64,000 nt of DNA. It comes from Ryuthela nishihirai (taxonomy: Eukaryota; Arthropoda; Arachnida; Araneae; Heptathelidae). The stretch is taken from positions 41,760,135 to 41,824,134 of the forward strand of contig JAWZYU010000010.1 in NCBI GenBank assembly GCA_038380435.1, written 5' to 3'. The notes beneath the pieces are model-generated. The model ran no database searches, had not been told where the DNA came from, and saw only the letters and a program-made list of their open reading frames with translations. This document shows, in pieces, positions 45,075 through 55,902 of the stretch. The position numbers and the translations under genes are program-made. The first letter of the stretch is position 1. The number at the start of each line of letters is the position of its first letter.

Positions 45075-46311
45075 TTGCAACTTAAACTTAAAAAGTGTTG
45101 TGCTAATGTTAAAAAATTTACCTTTAATACTGAAGCTCTGAAAGACCCAGTTATAGCTAAAGCTTACTATAAGTTACTTAGTCATTATGACAGTCATGGT
45201 TTGCTTACCACTGAAGTTAAGGAAGAATGGGACCATTTTAAACGGGTTTGTTTGGAAACTAACAGTACACTTTTAGGAAAAAAGGAGCAGAAGAGCCAGA
45301 ATTATCTGAGTGATAAGGCACTTGAGCTTATTTCAGAAGGAAAGAACTGCAGGAATGTCCTTAATCAGTACCCTACTAGTCCTAATAGAATGGATTACAG
45401 AGAGCTTAATAAAAGTGTAAAGGATCAGTTAGCTACTGATAAGAATCTTTGGTTTGATGGCTTGGCTGACAAAGCCGAGGAAGCAGTTAGATAGCACAAC
45501 AGCAGAGAGCTGTACTGGATATTTAATGTTTTTTGGTAGAAAACTGACAGGTATACAGGGATTGAAGGATAAACACGGTAAAGTTATAGAAGATGAGGAT
45601 TCCATCATGGCTAGGTGGGCTGAGCATTTCAGCGATGTTCTAAACAATGTGGTTAGTTCTACTCCCATTGTTTGTAATGATGATAGATGTGTTACTGGCT
45701 TTAATGTTGGTGCTATAACACAGTCTTAAGTTATTTTGGCTATTTCCAAACTTCATAAATGTTTTATGTATGCTATTTCCAAACTTCATAAATCCCCAGG
45801 AGTAGATGAAATTACTACAGAAATGCTCAGAGCTGGGAATGTTTCGGTTGCCACTTGAATGACTGAAATTTTGTATAACTTTTATGATAAAGGCATGGTT
45901 CCTAAAGATTTTACCAGAACTATTGTTATCCCTATTTTCAAAAAAGGTGATCGCAGTTCTTGTGATAACTATAGGGGTATCACCCTACTCTCTGTTCCAG
46001 GTAAAGTTCTTTCCATGATTGTATTAAGATTAAATAATAGAATTAAGAATCTGGTTGTCAGTCAATTGCGTGATGAGCAATGTGGATTCAGAATTGGTAG
46101 GGGATGTGTGGATCAGATATTTTCACTTAGGCAGATTCTTGAGAAATGTTTAGAGTTTCAAAAACCTTTGTTTGCTAGCTTTGTTGATTTCAAAAAGGCT
46201 TTCGACTCTGTTGATTGTCATAATTTGTGGTTGATTGTGAGATCATATGGTATACCAGACAAGTTAGTTAACATAATGAAAGCTCTCTATCATAACACTG
46301 AATGTGTATGA
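45075..46311 (+). pseudogene. LINE-A copy 1: linker and N-terminal RT
   Basis: Frames at 45075-45494, 45454-45729 and 45859-46311. The linker carries EEWDHFKRVCLE and KALELISEGKNCRN. The RT part has IPIFKKGDRSSCDNYRGITL, LRDEQCGFRIGRGCVDQIF and ASFVDFKKAFDSVDCHNLW (motif A, catalytic Asp). This is the RT pattern of RTE-like elements (familiar from craniofacial development protein 2-like annotations). Two frame changes and the insertion at 46331 inactivate it. Confidence 0.9.
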
Positions 46312-46330
46312 ATGTTGATTAGGCTTGAGC

Positions 46331-46840
46331 TTAGGTCACTCGTTTTTAATACACCCTTCTTAAGGCGGATGACGAACCTAAGTGCGAGTTTTGTGACACC
46401 ATTTTAACTCTTAAACATATTTTACTCAATTACCCAGCTTTTAACCTTGACTGACGTTTATTTTTTACTTTTCGCGATTTTACGTCCAAGCCCCTTACAC
46501 TCAGACATCTTTTATTTGATGATTCCCTTTTAACTCCTGTTTTCGAATTTTTATGCTTTACCGGTTATTTTACTCGTTTATGAATTTTCACTTTTTTCCT
46601 GGTTTTTTACTTGTGTTTTACCTGTTGTTTTTTGCATGGGTCCTATACACCCATTATTATTGTTGAGTTTATACTTTTTGCTTTCTTTTATTCTTTTTTA
46701 TACTCCTCGTTTTTATGCTGTGTTGTTTGTGTCTATTTTAAATTTGGTTGTGGGTTCCATGTCTTTTACCCTTTTCATCGTTTGTTTGGCACAATATAGC
46801 CTTAGTTGCTATTGCGCCAAAAAAACCCAAACATCCAACC
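46331..46840 (+). mobile_element. 3' end of an RNase H-type LINE inserted in LINE-A
   Basis: A foreign 510-bp segment reads GHSFLIHPS, then, after a shift, LKADDEPKCEFCDTILTLKH, the C-x2-C...H block that follows RNase H in several LINE families. Frame remnants and a 3' untranslated end with GGCACAATATAGCCTTAGTT and a short A-run follow. The LINE-A target text (AATG..GATTAGGCTTGAGC / AATGATAAGGCTTGAAGT) recurs on both sides at 46311-46330 and 46841-46856, an imperfect target duplication. It is severely 5'-truncated. The same tail recurs at about 63625-63690. Confidence 0.75.
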
Positions 46841-46859
46841 AATGATAAGGCTTGAAGTA

Positions 46860-47663
46860 ATTCTTTTAGCATTACTTTTGGTGTTCGACAAGGATGCATT
46901 TTGTCTCCTTTTCTCTTTAGTTTGGTTATTGATTATGTTATGCGAAATTCACTGCAAGGGAAAGATTTTGGCTTTAAATGGTCTGGAGATAAGAAAATTT
47001 CTGTTTTAGATTATGCTGATGATTTAGCCCATTTGGCAAATGATGTTGATGAGATGAACTCTTTCTTTCGAGCTGTTGATGAGCTTGTAGTAGAGTAGGT
47101 TTGGTTATAAACAGAGAGAAAGCTAAAGTGATGAAAATTGGTCATGCAAGCTGTGAATCAGTTAATCTGAATGGTTGCAGTCTTGAGCAGGTGTCACAAT
47201 TTAATTATCTTGGGAGCTATATACTGGTGATGTGCGGCATGAGATTAACAGATGAATAGGAATTGCTGCCAGGACTTTTTAAAATCTATGGAGAGTGTGG
47301 AGAAATAGGCATATACACCTAAAGACTAAAATTAGACTGTATAATAGTTTGGTTCTTTCTAGGGTTAGTTATGGTAGTGACACTTGGAAGCTTTGTGAAC
47401 AAGATAACAGGAAACTAGATGCTTTTGATTATAGATGTTTACACAGTATCTTGGGCATTAGGTGGTTCAACTTTGTAATTAATGATGAGGTTAGGCAAAG
47501 GAGTCGGCAGCCTCCTTTAAGTAGCATATTGTGCAGAGAGAGACTCCGTTGGTTTAGCCATGTTTCCCGTATGGATAATTATAGATCGGCGAATAGGGTT
47601 ATGAACAGTGTAAAAGCCTCAGAAAGAGGGGAAGAGTTAAGATGCGGTGGGCTGACAATGTGA
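46860..47663 (+). pseudogene. LINE-A copy 1: C-terminal RT and distal domain
   Basis: Continues RT after the insertion with SPFLFSLVIDYVM and SVLDYADDLAHLANDVDEM (motif C, YADD). The thumb region and the 122-codon frame 47295-47663 follow: RNRHIHLKTKIRLYNSLVL, LDAFDYRCLHSILGIRWF, QRSRQPPLSSILCRERLRWF. These blocks lie after the RT in RTE-like LINEs. A stop after VDELVVE breaks the frame. Confidence 0.9.
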
Positions 47664-47784
47664 AATAGGACCTTGTAAGATTGGTGTGCAGTGGCCAGAT
47701 GCAGCAGATGTAGCTCAGGACAGATATGCTTGAGAACTAAATTGGTGGTCTGGTTGCACCTCCGTAACCCATGGTTGCTTGAGG

Positions 47785-47968
47785 ATTATGATTCTGAATT
47801 TGCTGCACTGGTGGGCTTCTGTGAAGGGAAAATATTTTGCTGTGTTTTGTGTTTGTTTGTGGGTTGACAGCCACAAGTGAATAGATTCACAGGATATGTT
47901 TATCAGCTGGTGGATAATCCTGAGCAGAGGTCATCGCAGGCACCTGAACTCTTTGCTTCTATTGGCAT
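47785..47968 (+). mobile_element. LINE-A copy 2, 5' part (interrupted by LTR element)
   Basis: The 5' leader (TGCACTGGTGGGCTTCTG, GGGTTGACAGCCACAAGTG) follows directly on the 3' end of copy 1. It runs to TTCTATTGGCAT, where the LTR element begins. The matching uninterrupted site is present in copy 3 at 57702-57706. Confidence 0.88.
47964..47968 (+). other. Target-site duplication, left (GGCAT)
   Basis: GGCAT here and at 51995-51999 bracket the LTR retrotransposon; the unoccupied site in LINE-A copy 3 has it once. Confidence 0.92.
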
Positions 47969-48596
47969 TGTGATGTTGCTTCTTCGTTTGTTTGTCTATT
48001 GGGACCACTTAGGAATGTCCCCTCGGTTCGATCGCAATACGCGACGGGCGAAAGAGTTTTTCAGATAAAATCAACGGTTTTATCACAATTGCAGAGACTC
48101 AATACTGAGGCTCCTCCCCAATAAATTGGTTCAACTTCAGACTTTACTTAAAAATAACAATTATTTATTGAACCTTCCAAACATGCTTGATAGAACAAGG
48201 ACATATGCTCAATTACATAGCATTACAACAACACCAGCTTACTATACAGATAACGGCATTGGGCTCTGTATTCACAGAGCCCAATGCCGTTATTACCAGT
48301 CGGCATTTCCCAGCTTTACCATTTTATGTCTTTTCGCGTCCGTCCTACGACTGGCTCTGTTCTCTCCTCCACGTTGTTGCCAACCCTGTCTCTTTCTCTC
48401 TCTGCCCCACCATCTGGGAAGTCCGCTCGCCCCAGGGTCCAGCGTCATTTGTCAGCGGGCAACACTGCTACTTCAATTAACTTTCCAGATGCTGGGACAG
48501 AGGGCCTCCCACATAGCATATGCCTATTTTGGTGAAATCCAAAATAATATACCAATCATGAACAAAAAAAATATCTAAAAGGCCTCTAGCCTGACA
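47969..48596 (-). repeat. 3' LTR (628 bp)
   Basis: On the minus strand it starts TGTCAGGC and ends ATCACA (TGT...ACA ends). It is almost identical to the LTR at 51374-51994. The differences are scattered substitutions, a few small indels and one block at 48248-48267 that creates a hairpin. Confidence 0.95.
48250..48293. repeat. Perfect 20-bp hairpin inside the 3' LTR
   Basis: ATAACGGCATTGGGCTCTGT (48250-48269), loop ATTC, exact complement at 48274-48293. The partner LTR has only the right arm; the left position there reads ACCTGTTCAGCTGT. Confidence 0.95.
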
Positions 48597-48607
48597 CCTC
48601 CCTGCCA
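48597..48607 (-). other. Polypurine tract
   Basis: Minus strand GGCAGGGAGG lies immediately before the 3' LTR and would prime plus-strand DNA synthesis. Confidence 0.75.
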
Positions 48608-49028
48608 GAAGTCAGTAGTTAGTCCTGTTAACTGCTGACTAAAAAGTCAAGTTGAATGCTGAAAATCAGAGTTCTAAGTCGCTTTATGAATTCTATAAAT
48701 TCTCTGCGAATTGGCACATCTTTTACACATCTATGTACACTACACCTAAATACAAAAGAACTTCTAGGTATATACTGGTGCACTGAGTCTAAGTATTGTC
48801 TTTTTTTGCTTCAAACAAAAAAAAAACCTTGTGACTGAAGTAGTTGTCCAAGAGTAAACAGTTTATAAATTAATTCTCTACTTAATAACTGTCCTTGACG
48901 AAGGTATGCCGTACTGGCGGTGTTCATTCGTTCACAGGTGACATCCCATGTGAAAGGCTATGCACACCTTTCGTGACTACCTAGATATCACCTTCCCGTA
49001 CGTACCCTCTGACTCTACAGGCTGAAAG
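48608..49028 (-). other. Retroelement interior after protease
   Basis: No RT or integrase recognised. A frame ending at 48977 (FQPVESEGTYGKVISR) may be the end of pol or junction sequence after a deletion. The rest looks like an untranslated region. Confidence 0.4.
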
Positions 49029-50985
49029 TCATCGACATTGGCGTTGGCCTGACCCATTGTTACCTCCAATTGCCATGTTCGCCCCCTCCCCTGCATAATT
49101 TTGATCATCGCAGACATTGAGTCTGACAGATTGCTGCACATGTTTGGGCTGGGAGATAGAACGGCGTTGATTGGACGGTCTCCATGGAGCATACATTTCC
49201 CTTTTTCTAACTGGAACTTCTCTACCTCTTTCATAGCAGCTTCCTGTATTGGCCCATGGCTCGTGGATTTTCCTCCTGGGGTTACCAGTTACAGGCCTTC
49301 TTTCCTTCTTTCTAATTAACTTACCATATGCTTCCACACTCAGAAGCACCTCCTTCCGCAGGTTTGCTACTAGTGCGCATAGCACTTTAATTTCTCCGCC
49401 ACTCCCAGTGCTATTGTCTGAGCCATCAATCAAACTTAAAGGCAGCTCTTTTACCTCTGCCCTTTTGGCATCACCAAACGGTCCATGCAACAACAGATGG
49501 TCTTTTACCGGGTGTTTTTCTTCGTTCAGCATCCCCTTTCTGATTACTGACAGGTCTGCCCCCGAATCCACGACTGCTCTAGCTGTCTTGTCGCCACCTC
49601 TGATTCGAACCTCTTCATAATCTACTGGGATACGTATCTTTCCCTGTCCCATTACTCGACTGCTTGGACTTGGCTTTGAATGTGTCGTAACCCTTCCTAT
49701 CGTTGCCTCACAAACCTCTTCAGAATTCTGATCCAAGGTGCTAACTTGGTATACCTGAGTTCGGCTCTCACGGTCCCCAGTTCTCAGTGGACAATCTCTC
49801 ATCAAATGTTCATCGGATCTACATTTATGGCACCTCCTTACCTTTGGGACATTTCTATATTCAGCTAAATTAACTGCCGATTGATACCTTCTGCTCGAAT
49901 AATTTTTCTCTGAGTTTATCCTCTTCTGGGGGGAAACAACACGTTCTGCATATTGTCTATGCCTTACCTCTTTAAAAGTTAGGACCTCTTCCCTTCCGTT
50001 TACACTGGCTAGATGGATTTCTGCCCACGTTGCTATTTCGTCTGCTTTTGCCCATGACTCCACCTCTTTATGTACTACGTAAGCATGAGTGTCTTGAGGA
50101 AGGCTATCACGTAACTTATCCGACACTATCAGGTCCATAAAAAAGCTCCTCAAATTTTGTCACCTTCCTACTGCGGACGTAGTAATCCCAGCTATTTCTG
50201 AGCCTCGAGGCTAACTGATTATATGACTCACTCGGTTCTTTCGTGATAGTTTCAAACTTTCTCTTGTACGCAGAGGGAGTGAGCTTAAACTCTTTTAATA
50301 CAGCCTCTTTAACTTTCTTATAATTAGCAAAATCCTCTGCATTTAATTTTCGAGAAACATGATTTTTCATATTTACCATCTAAAAAAGAAATGATGACTT
50401 TGCCTTGAAACTCCTCTGGTACTTCATATATCTTAAATCCCCTTTCCGCTGTCTCAAAGAGATTTATCACCTCTTCTGGGTTTTTAGGGCTTCCAGCTAA
50501 CATATTTCCCAATAATTTTATATAATTAGCCAGCCGTGCATCTGCTGGATTACTAGAAACTGCCACCGTTCGCACATCACCCCTCTCCTCGCTTGCATTC
50601 CTCATTTGCAGTTCCAGCATTCTATACTCATGCTCTCTCTCTCCTTTTCCCTTTCTGCTGCCTCTCTCTCCTTTTCCCTTTCTGCCGCCTCTCTCTCTTC
50701 CCTTCTCAGCTGCATCTCTAACCTCATCCTTTCTAATTCAAAATCATCTCCCATCCTTTCTTTAGCTCTCTGCTTTCTGGTACCGCTCTGCAGCATATCC
50801 GTATCGTTGTCATTGCCATAATCCCTCAACCCTCTCATGTCTTCTGCAGCATCAGACTCTCTGTCTATTGTCACCTCCTCGCTTCCCCGGTCACTCCCTG
50901 AAGCACCACCCTGCACGCTATCCCTTTTTGTGTAGCCTCGCCTTAACTCATCCCTTTCCCTATCGCGACCGCTCCTAAGCTCCAT
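49029..50985 (-). pseudogene. Gag and aspartic protease of the LTR element, frameshifted
   Basis: Four overlapping minus-strand frames carry the protein. 50602-50985 begins MELRSGRDRERDE and has a Glu/Arg-rich tract (REAAEREKEREAAEREKE). 50324-50620 has LGNMLAGSPKNPEEVINLFE and 50116-50379 KRKFETITKEPSESYNQLAS, a gag capsid-like region. 49029-50153 has the CCHC knuckle CHKCRSDEHLMRDC and the protease active site VVDSGADLSVI. Gag coats the RNA; the protease matures the polyproteins. At least three frameshifts make this copy non-functional. Confidence 0.88.
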
Positions 50986-51359
50986 TTTAGCTCGTACAGG
51001 CCTCTGCCGTATCTAACTACTCACCCCTAGAGTAAGAGGATACTTACCTCCGATGTGACGACAGGAACGAACCGCCTTGTCAGTCTGCCACCTGAAGCAC
51101 ACAGTCGGAACACTCTTGGCAGTATCAGCCTTGCGTTGGTCAGCTCCCAGTGGATGTTGAACTTTTCCGTCAAATTCACAGCTTTTTCCACAGTTCGAAC
51201 GTGATGCACGACTCTTCAGGTACCTTCACAGCTATTCTATCGCCAGACGCACACCGCAGGACACTCTTGGCAGTATCAGCCTTGTTCTGGTCAGCTCACA
51301 ATGGATGTCGGAACTCTTCCGTCACCTTCGCCGCTACTTTCACCTCTGTTGCGTACTGT

Positions 51360-51370
51360 CGACTGCGCCA
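51360..51370 (-). other. Primer-binding site, tRNA-Ser type
   Basis: Minus strand TGGCGCAGTCG lies 3 bases inside the 5' LTR. Eleven bases are complementary to the 3' end of insect-type tRNA-Ser (…CGACTGCGCCA) as I recall it. Confidence 0.75.
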
Positions 51371-51373
51371 CTT

Positions 51374-51994
51374 TGTGATGTTGCTTCTTCGTTTGTTTGT
51401 CTATTGGGACCACTTAGGAATGTCCCCTCGGTTCGATCGCAATACGCGATGGGTGAAAGAGTTTTTCAGATAAAATCAGCGGTTTTATCACAATTGCAGA
51501 GACTCAATACTGAGGCTCCTCCCCAATAAATTGGTTCAACTTCAGACTTTACTTAATAATAACAATTATTTATTGAGCCTTCCAAACATGCTTGATAGAA
51601 CAAGGACATATGCTCAATTACATAGCATTACAACAACACCAGCTTACTATACCTGTTCAGCTGTATTCACAGAGCCCAATGCCGTTATTACCAGTCGGCA
51701 TTTCCCAGCTTTACCATTTTATGTCTTTTCGCGTCCGTCCTACGACTGGCTCTGTTCTCTCCTCCTCGTTGTTGCCAACCCTTTCTCTTTCTCTCTCCGC
51801 CCCACCATCTGGGAAGTCCGCTCGCCCCAGGGTCCAGAGCGTCATTTGTCAGCGGGCAACACTGCTACTTCAATTAACTTTCCAGATGCCGGGACAGAGG
51901 GCCTCCCACGTAGCATATGCCTATTTTGGTGAAATCCAAAATAATATACCAATCATGAACAAAAAAAATATCTAAAAAGGCCTCTAGCCTGACA
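51374..51994 (-). repeat. 5' LTR (621 bp)
   Basis: Near-identical to the LTR at 47969-48596, with TGT...ACA ends. Its copy of the 48250 region has no hairpin, so it probably keeps the ancestral state. Confidence 0.95.
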
Positions 51995-53034
51995 GGCATC
52001 ATCAAATTCTACATTGGAGGAAGTCTTCCAGTGTAGATGGCTTCAGCCTTTAGTGGTGGGGGAACGGGTCTTTGTCCCATGTCTGCGATTAGGGGGCTGT
52101 TTGATATTGTCGGCATTCCCTCTCTCAATAAACATAGTTTCTTTAAACATCCCACTAACCATTTTCTCTCCAAGGTAGTTGGAATGTGACGACTCTGCAC
52201 AGTGATTATTCTCTTGATGTCCTCACACAAGAATTACACTGTTATAATTTAGGTATTCACTGCTTACAGGAGATCAGATAGACAGATAAAGATCAGATTC
52301 TTAAAAATAAGCTTAAATTTCTCTTTTCAGGGAGGGAAATTAATAAGCATCACCAAAGCATGGGTCTGCTTCTCAGCAAACATGCCAGTGATGCTCTTCT
52401 AGGATATGAGTGCATTAAAGGAAGTTTTCTTATAGCAAAATTTCAGATAAGTGTTAAAGACTTGAATGCTATCTGCTGTTATGCCCCCACTGAGAATGCC
52501 GATGAGGATGAGAAGGATAGGTTTTATGGACAACTTCAGGATGTTTTGAATTCTGTCAAGAAAGAAGATATGACTCTTGTTCTAGGTGACTTCAATGCTG
52601 AACTTGACTCTGACCTTTGGGGAGTTATGATAGGCCCATTTGGTATTGATATTGCAATGTCTCCTACAGATAAGTAAACTTATGTTTTCAGAAATAACTA
52701 ACCCTTATTACAAATCTCAGATATGCTGCTTCGAATATGATTGATTTTATATTAATTAATAGCAAATGGGCTAGTTCTGTTAGGAATAGCAGGTCACATA
52801 GGGGAGCTGAAATTGGATCTGACTATTACCTTGTTAAAAGTGTCTTGCAACTTAAACTTAAAAAGTGTTGTGCTGATGTTAAAAAAATTACCTTTAATTC
52901 TGAAGCTCTGAAAAACCCAGTTATAGCTAAAGTTTATCTTGATAGGTTACTTAGTCATTATGACAGTCATGGTTTGCTTACTACTGAAGTTGAAGAAGAA
53001 TGGGCCCATTTTAAATAGGCTTTTTTGGAAACTC
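51995..53034 (+). mobile_element. LINE-A copy 2, continuation (endonuclease), 3'-truncated
   Basis: After the GGCAT duplication the text continues exactly where copy 2 stopped (CATCATCAAATTCTACATTGG). It runs through the endonuclease to EEWAHFK at 53018. It ends abruptly near 53034, with no RT and no LINE 3' end. LINE insertions normally lose the 5' end, so a later deletion or rearrangement removed the rest. Confidence 0.85.
52040..53018 (+). pseudogene. LINE-A copy 2 APE-type endonuclease
   Basis: Frames 52360-52677 and 52737-53018 give LLSKHASDALLGYECIKGSF, NAICCYAPTENADEDEKDRF, MTLVLGDFNAEL (catalytic Asp/Asn motif) and MIDFILINSKWASSVRNSRS. A later SDYYLVKSVLQLKLKKCCADV corresponds to the SDH block, with Tyr where the catalytic His would be. 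The N-terminal IGSWNVRTL block seen in copy 3 is broken here (52140-52260). It cannot be active. Confidence 0.85.
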
Positions 53035-53424
53035 TTAGAAAAAAATCCAGATGTCCATATTCACTCCAGGTTATCAAATAGTTAGTGGCAGTTTATATGT
53101 CAATTCAGCACTCATCAGAGATCAGTAATATAATTTGCAAGAAATATTACCACCTAGAAGATAGGCAATTACCTAATTTATAAAAAAAATCTTATTTTGA
53201 AAGTAATTGTACACATTTAAAAGAGGGGGGAAAGGAGAAATTGCAACCTTCATTTTCAGTTATATTCATTTCTTTGCCTTTATGATAGATAAGTAAAACA
53301 AAATTTGGGAAATAATGTATTTTTTAAACATTAACAATTTCGATTTAATAATAAAAAACCCTCGTATGAAATTAAAAAATATATAAGCTTTGAATATTTA
53401 CAAAACATATTGATAAAAAAAATT
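53035..53424. other. Spacer between opposed LINE-A copies
   Basis: AT-rich; nothing recognised. Confidence 0.5.
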
Positions 53425-53610
53425 CCCTTAAGTAACTGCTTGCCACAGAAGCAGTGCCACAGGACAGGAGCCTGTCAGTTTATATGCCATAATAGAAGGT
53501 ATGGTAAGATGGAGGGACCACAGCAGACAAACAGAACAAACATACATGCCTTACCCAGAGCTTAAACCCTTTATTCAGTAGCCAAGCACACTAACCACTT
53601 GGCCACAGAG
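53425..53610 (-). repeat. SINE-B copy, diverged
   Basis: Minus strand: AACTGCTTGCCACAGAAGC, GGAGCCTGTCAGTTTATATG and CATACATGCCTTACCCAGAG, then CACTAACCACTTGGCCAC as A-box complement. The B box complement is mutated (AGCTTAAACCC). Confidence 0.87.
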
Positions 53611-54011
53611 AATTAAATTTCAATATGTTGCACATTATAATCAATTTAGCATGAGCACAAAATTTTAAATTGTTCTTTTCTAATAAAGAAAAAAAAAGTA
53701 CGTGAAATTCCGTTTCACAACACTGAATGTTAGTATTGTCTATTTAGCAATGATGTTTAGCAAGACCATTGGTTTATGGTCTCCTGAAGTGAATGATGAA
53801 CAATAAATAAAGCCTAGGATCTATATACTTTCTAATGCATGTTTTCTTGCAGAGCTACTTGGGCTGCTTGAAATCTCATCATCATCATCCTCAAGCTGCC
53901 ATGGGCTACGGAGGTCCAACCAGACCATGCAGTTTAGTTCTCCAAGCAAGTCTGTCCTGAGCTACATCTACTGTATCTGCCCACTGCACACCAATCTTAC
54001 AAGGTCCTATT

Positions 54012-54380
54012 TCACATTGTCAGCCCACCGCATCTTAACTCTTCCCCTCTTTCTGAGGCTTTTACACTGTTCATAACCCTATTCGCCAATCTATAATTAT
54101 CCATACGGGAAACATGGCTAAACCAACGGAGTCTCTCTCTGCACAATATGCTACTTAAAGGAGGCTGCCGACTCCTTTGCCTAACCTCATCATTAATTAC
54201 AAAGTTGAACCATCTAATGCCCAAGATACTGTGTAAACATCTAGAATCAAAAGCATCTAGTTTCCTGGTATCTTGTTTACAAAGCTTCCAAGTGTCACTA
54301 CCATAACTAACCCTAGAAAGAACCAAACTATTATACAGTCTAATTTTAATCTTTAGGTGTATATGCCTATTTCTCCACAC
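54012..54380 (-). pseudogene. LINE-A copy 3 C-terminal block
   Basis: A 122-codon frame: RNRHIHLKIKIRLYNSLVL, VSYGSDTWKLCKQD, LDAFDSRCLHSILGIRWF, RLRWFSHVSRMDNYRLANR. It is conserved after the RT in this LINE class; its function is not established. 54380-54600 between it and the RT is frameshifted. Confidence 0.88.
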
Positions 54381-54598
54381 TCTCCATAGATTTTTAAAAG
54401 TCCTGGCAGCAATTCCTATTCATCTATTAATCTCATGCCACACATCACCAGTATATAGCTCCCAAGATAATTAAATTGTGACACCTGCTCAAGACTGCAA
54501 CCATTCAGATTAACTGAATCACAGGCTGCCTCCAATTTTCATTTTAGTTTTCTCTCTGTTTATAACCAAACCTACTCTACTACCAGCTCATCAACAGC

Positions 54599-55511
54599 TC
54601 AAATGAAAGAGTTCATCTCATCAACATCATTTGCCAAAAGGGCTAAATCATCAGCATAATCTAAATCAGAAATTTTCGTATCTCCAGTCCATTTAAGGCC
54701 AAAATCTTTCCCTTGCAGTGAACTCCGCATAACATAATCAATAACCAAACTAAAGAGAAAAGGAGACGAAATGCACCCTTGTCGAACACCAGAAGTAATG
54801 CTAAACCAATTGCTACAAGCCTTACCAACTCTCACACATAACTCAGTGTTATTATAGAAAGCTTTCATTATGTTAACTAACTTGTCTGGTATACCATATG
54901 ATCTCACAATCAACCACAAATTATGATGATCAACAGAGTCAAACGCCTTTTTGAAATCAACAAAGCTAGCAACCAAAGGTTTCTGAAACTCTAAACATTT
55001 CTCAAGAATCTGCCTAAATGAAAATATCTGATCCACACATCCCCTACCAATTCTGAATCCACATTGCTCATCACGCAATTGACTGTCAACCAGATTCTTA
55101 ATTCTATTTAAGCACAATCATGGAAAGAACTTTACCTGGAACAGAGAGTAGGCTGATACCTCTATATTTATCACAAGAACTGTGATCACCTTTTTTGAAA
55201 ATAAGTATAACAATAGCTCTGGTAAAATCCTTAGGAATCATGCCTTTATCATAAAAGATATTCAGAATTTCAGTCATCCAAGTGGTAACCGAAACATTCC
55301 CTGCTCTAAGCATTTCCGTAGTAATTTCATCTACTCCTGGAGATTTATGAAGTTTAAGTTTAGAAATAGCCAAAATAACTAGATTGTGGTATAGGGCCAA
55401 CATTAAAGCCACCAATGCATCTATCATTGCAAACAATGGGAGTAGAACTAACCACATTGTTTCGGACATCACTGAAATGCTCAGCCCACCTAGCCATGAC
55501 AGAATCCTCAC
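54599..55511 (-). pseudogene. LINE-A copy 3 reverse transcriptase
   Basis: Two frames. 55104-55511 has KLHKSPGVDEITTEML, VILIFKKGDHSSCDKYRG and SLLSVPGKVLSMI. 54599-55117 has LRDEQCGFRIGRGCVDQIF, SFVDFKKAFDSVDHHNLW (motif A), SGVRQGCISSPFLFSLVI (motif B) and LDYADDLALLANDVDEMNSF (motif C). All catalytic aspartates are present; one frameshift near 55110 separates the halves. This is the least damaged RT in the window. Confidence 0.92.
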
Positions 55512-55902
55512 CTTCTATAACCTTACATTGTTTATCCTTCAATCCCTGTATACCTGTCAGTTTTCTATCACACAAAACATTAACTATCTGGTACAGCTCT
55601 CTGCTGTTGTGCTGTCTAACTAGTACCTCGGCTTTGTCAGCCAAACCATCAAGCCAAAGATTCTTATCAGTAGCTAACTGATCCTTTACACGTTTATTAA
55701 GCTCTCTGTAATCCTTGCTATTAGGACTAGTAGGGTACTGATTAAGGACATTCCTGCAGTTCCTTCTTTCTGAAATAAGCTCAAGTGCCTTATCACTCAA
55801 ATAATTCTGCCTCCTCTGATCCTTTTTTCCTAAAAGAGTACTATTAGTTTCCAAAAATGCCTGTTTAAAACGGCCCCATTCTTCTTCAACTTCAGTAAGC
55901 AA
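55360..55902 (-). pseudogene. LINE-A copy 3 linker between endonuclease and RT
   Basis: A 180-codon frame from EEWGRFKQAFLETNSTLLG through KALELISERRNCRNVLNQYP to MARWAEHFSDVRN. It is the standard connector of this LINE class and overlaps the RT frame by a shift. Confidence 0.85.

Larger units (their letters stand above)
45031..47784 (+). mobile_element. LINE-A copy 1 (lacks endonuclease; split by another LINE)
   Basis: After the tandem leader, coding sequence begins in the middle of the element (LKLKKCCANVKKFTFN, 45075) and continues through RT to the C-terminal block. The 3' end is CCCATGGTTGCTTGAGGATTATGAT (about 47784). A 510-bp foreign insertion sits at 46331-46840 inside the RT. The endonuclease part is absent. 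LINE-A copy 2 starts immediately after it. Confidence 0.9.
47969..51994 (-). mobile_element. LTR retrotransposon lacking RT, nested in LINE-A
   Basis: A 4.0-kb minus-strand element with two LTRs (51374-51994 as 5', 47969-48596 as 3'), a tRNA-Ser-type primer site, a purine tract, gag with CCHC knuckle and an aspartic protease. No reverse transcriptase, RNase H or integrase sequence is recognisable in the 2.8-kb interior. It is therefore a deletion derivative or a non-autonomous element. The type of gag and the 5-bp target duplication suit the Gypsy/Ty3 group, but without RT the class is inference. Confidence 0.9.

Noticed and set aside
48126..48578. 150-codon ORF and its near-twin at 51531-51932
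   Set aside because: Both lie within the two LTR copies, on the strand opposite to the element; repetition is due to the LTRs, not to a duplicated gene.
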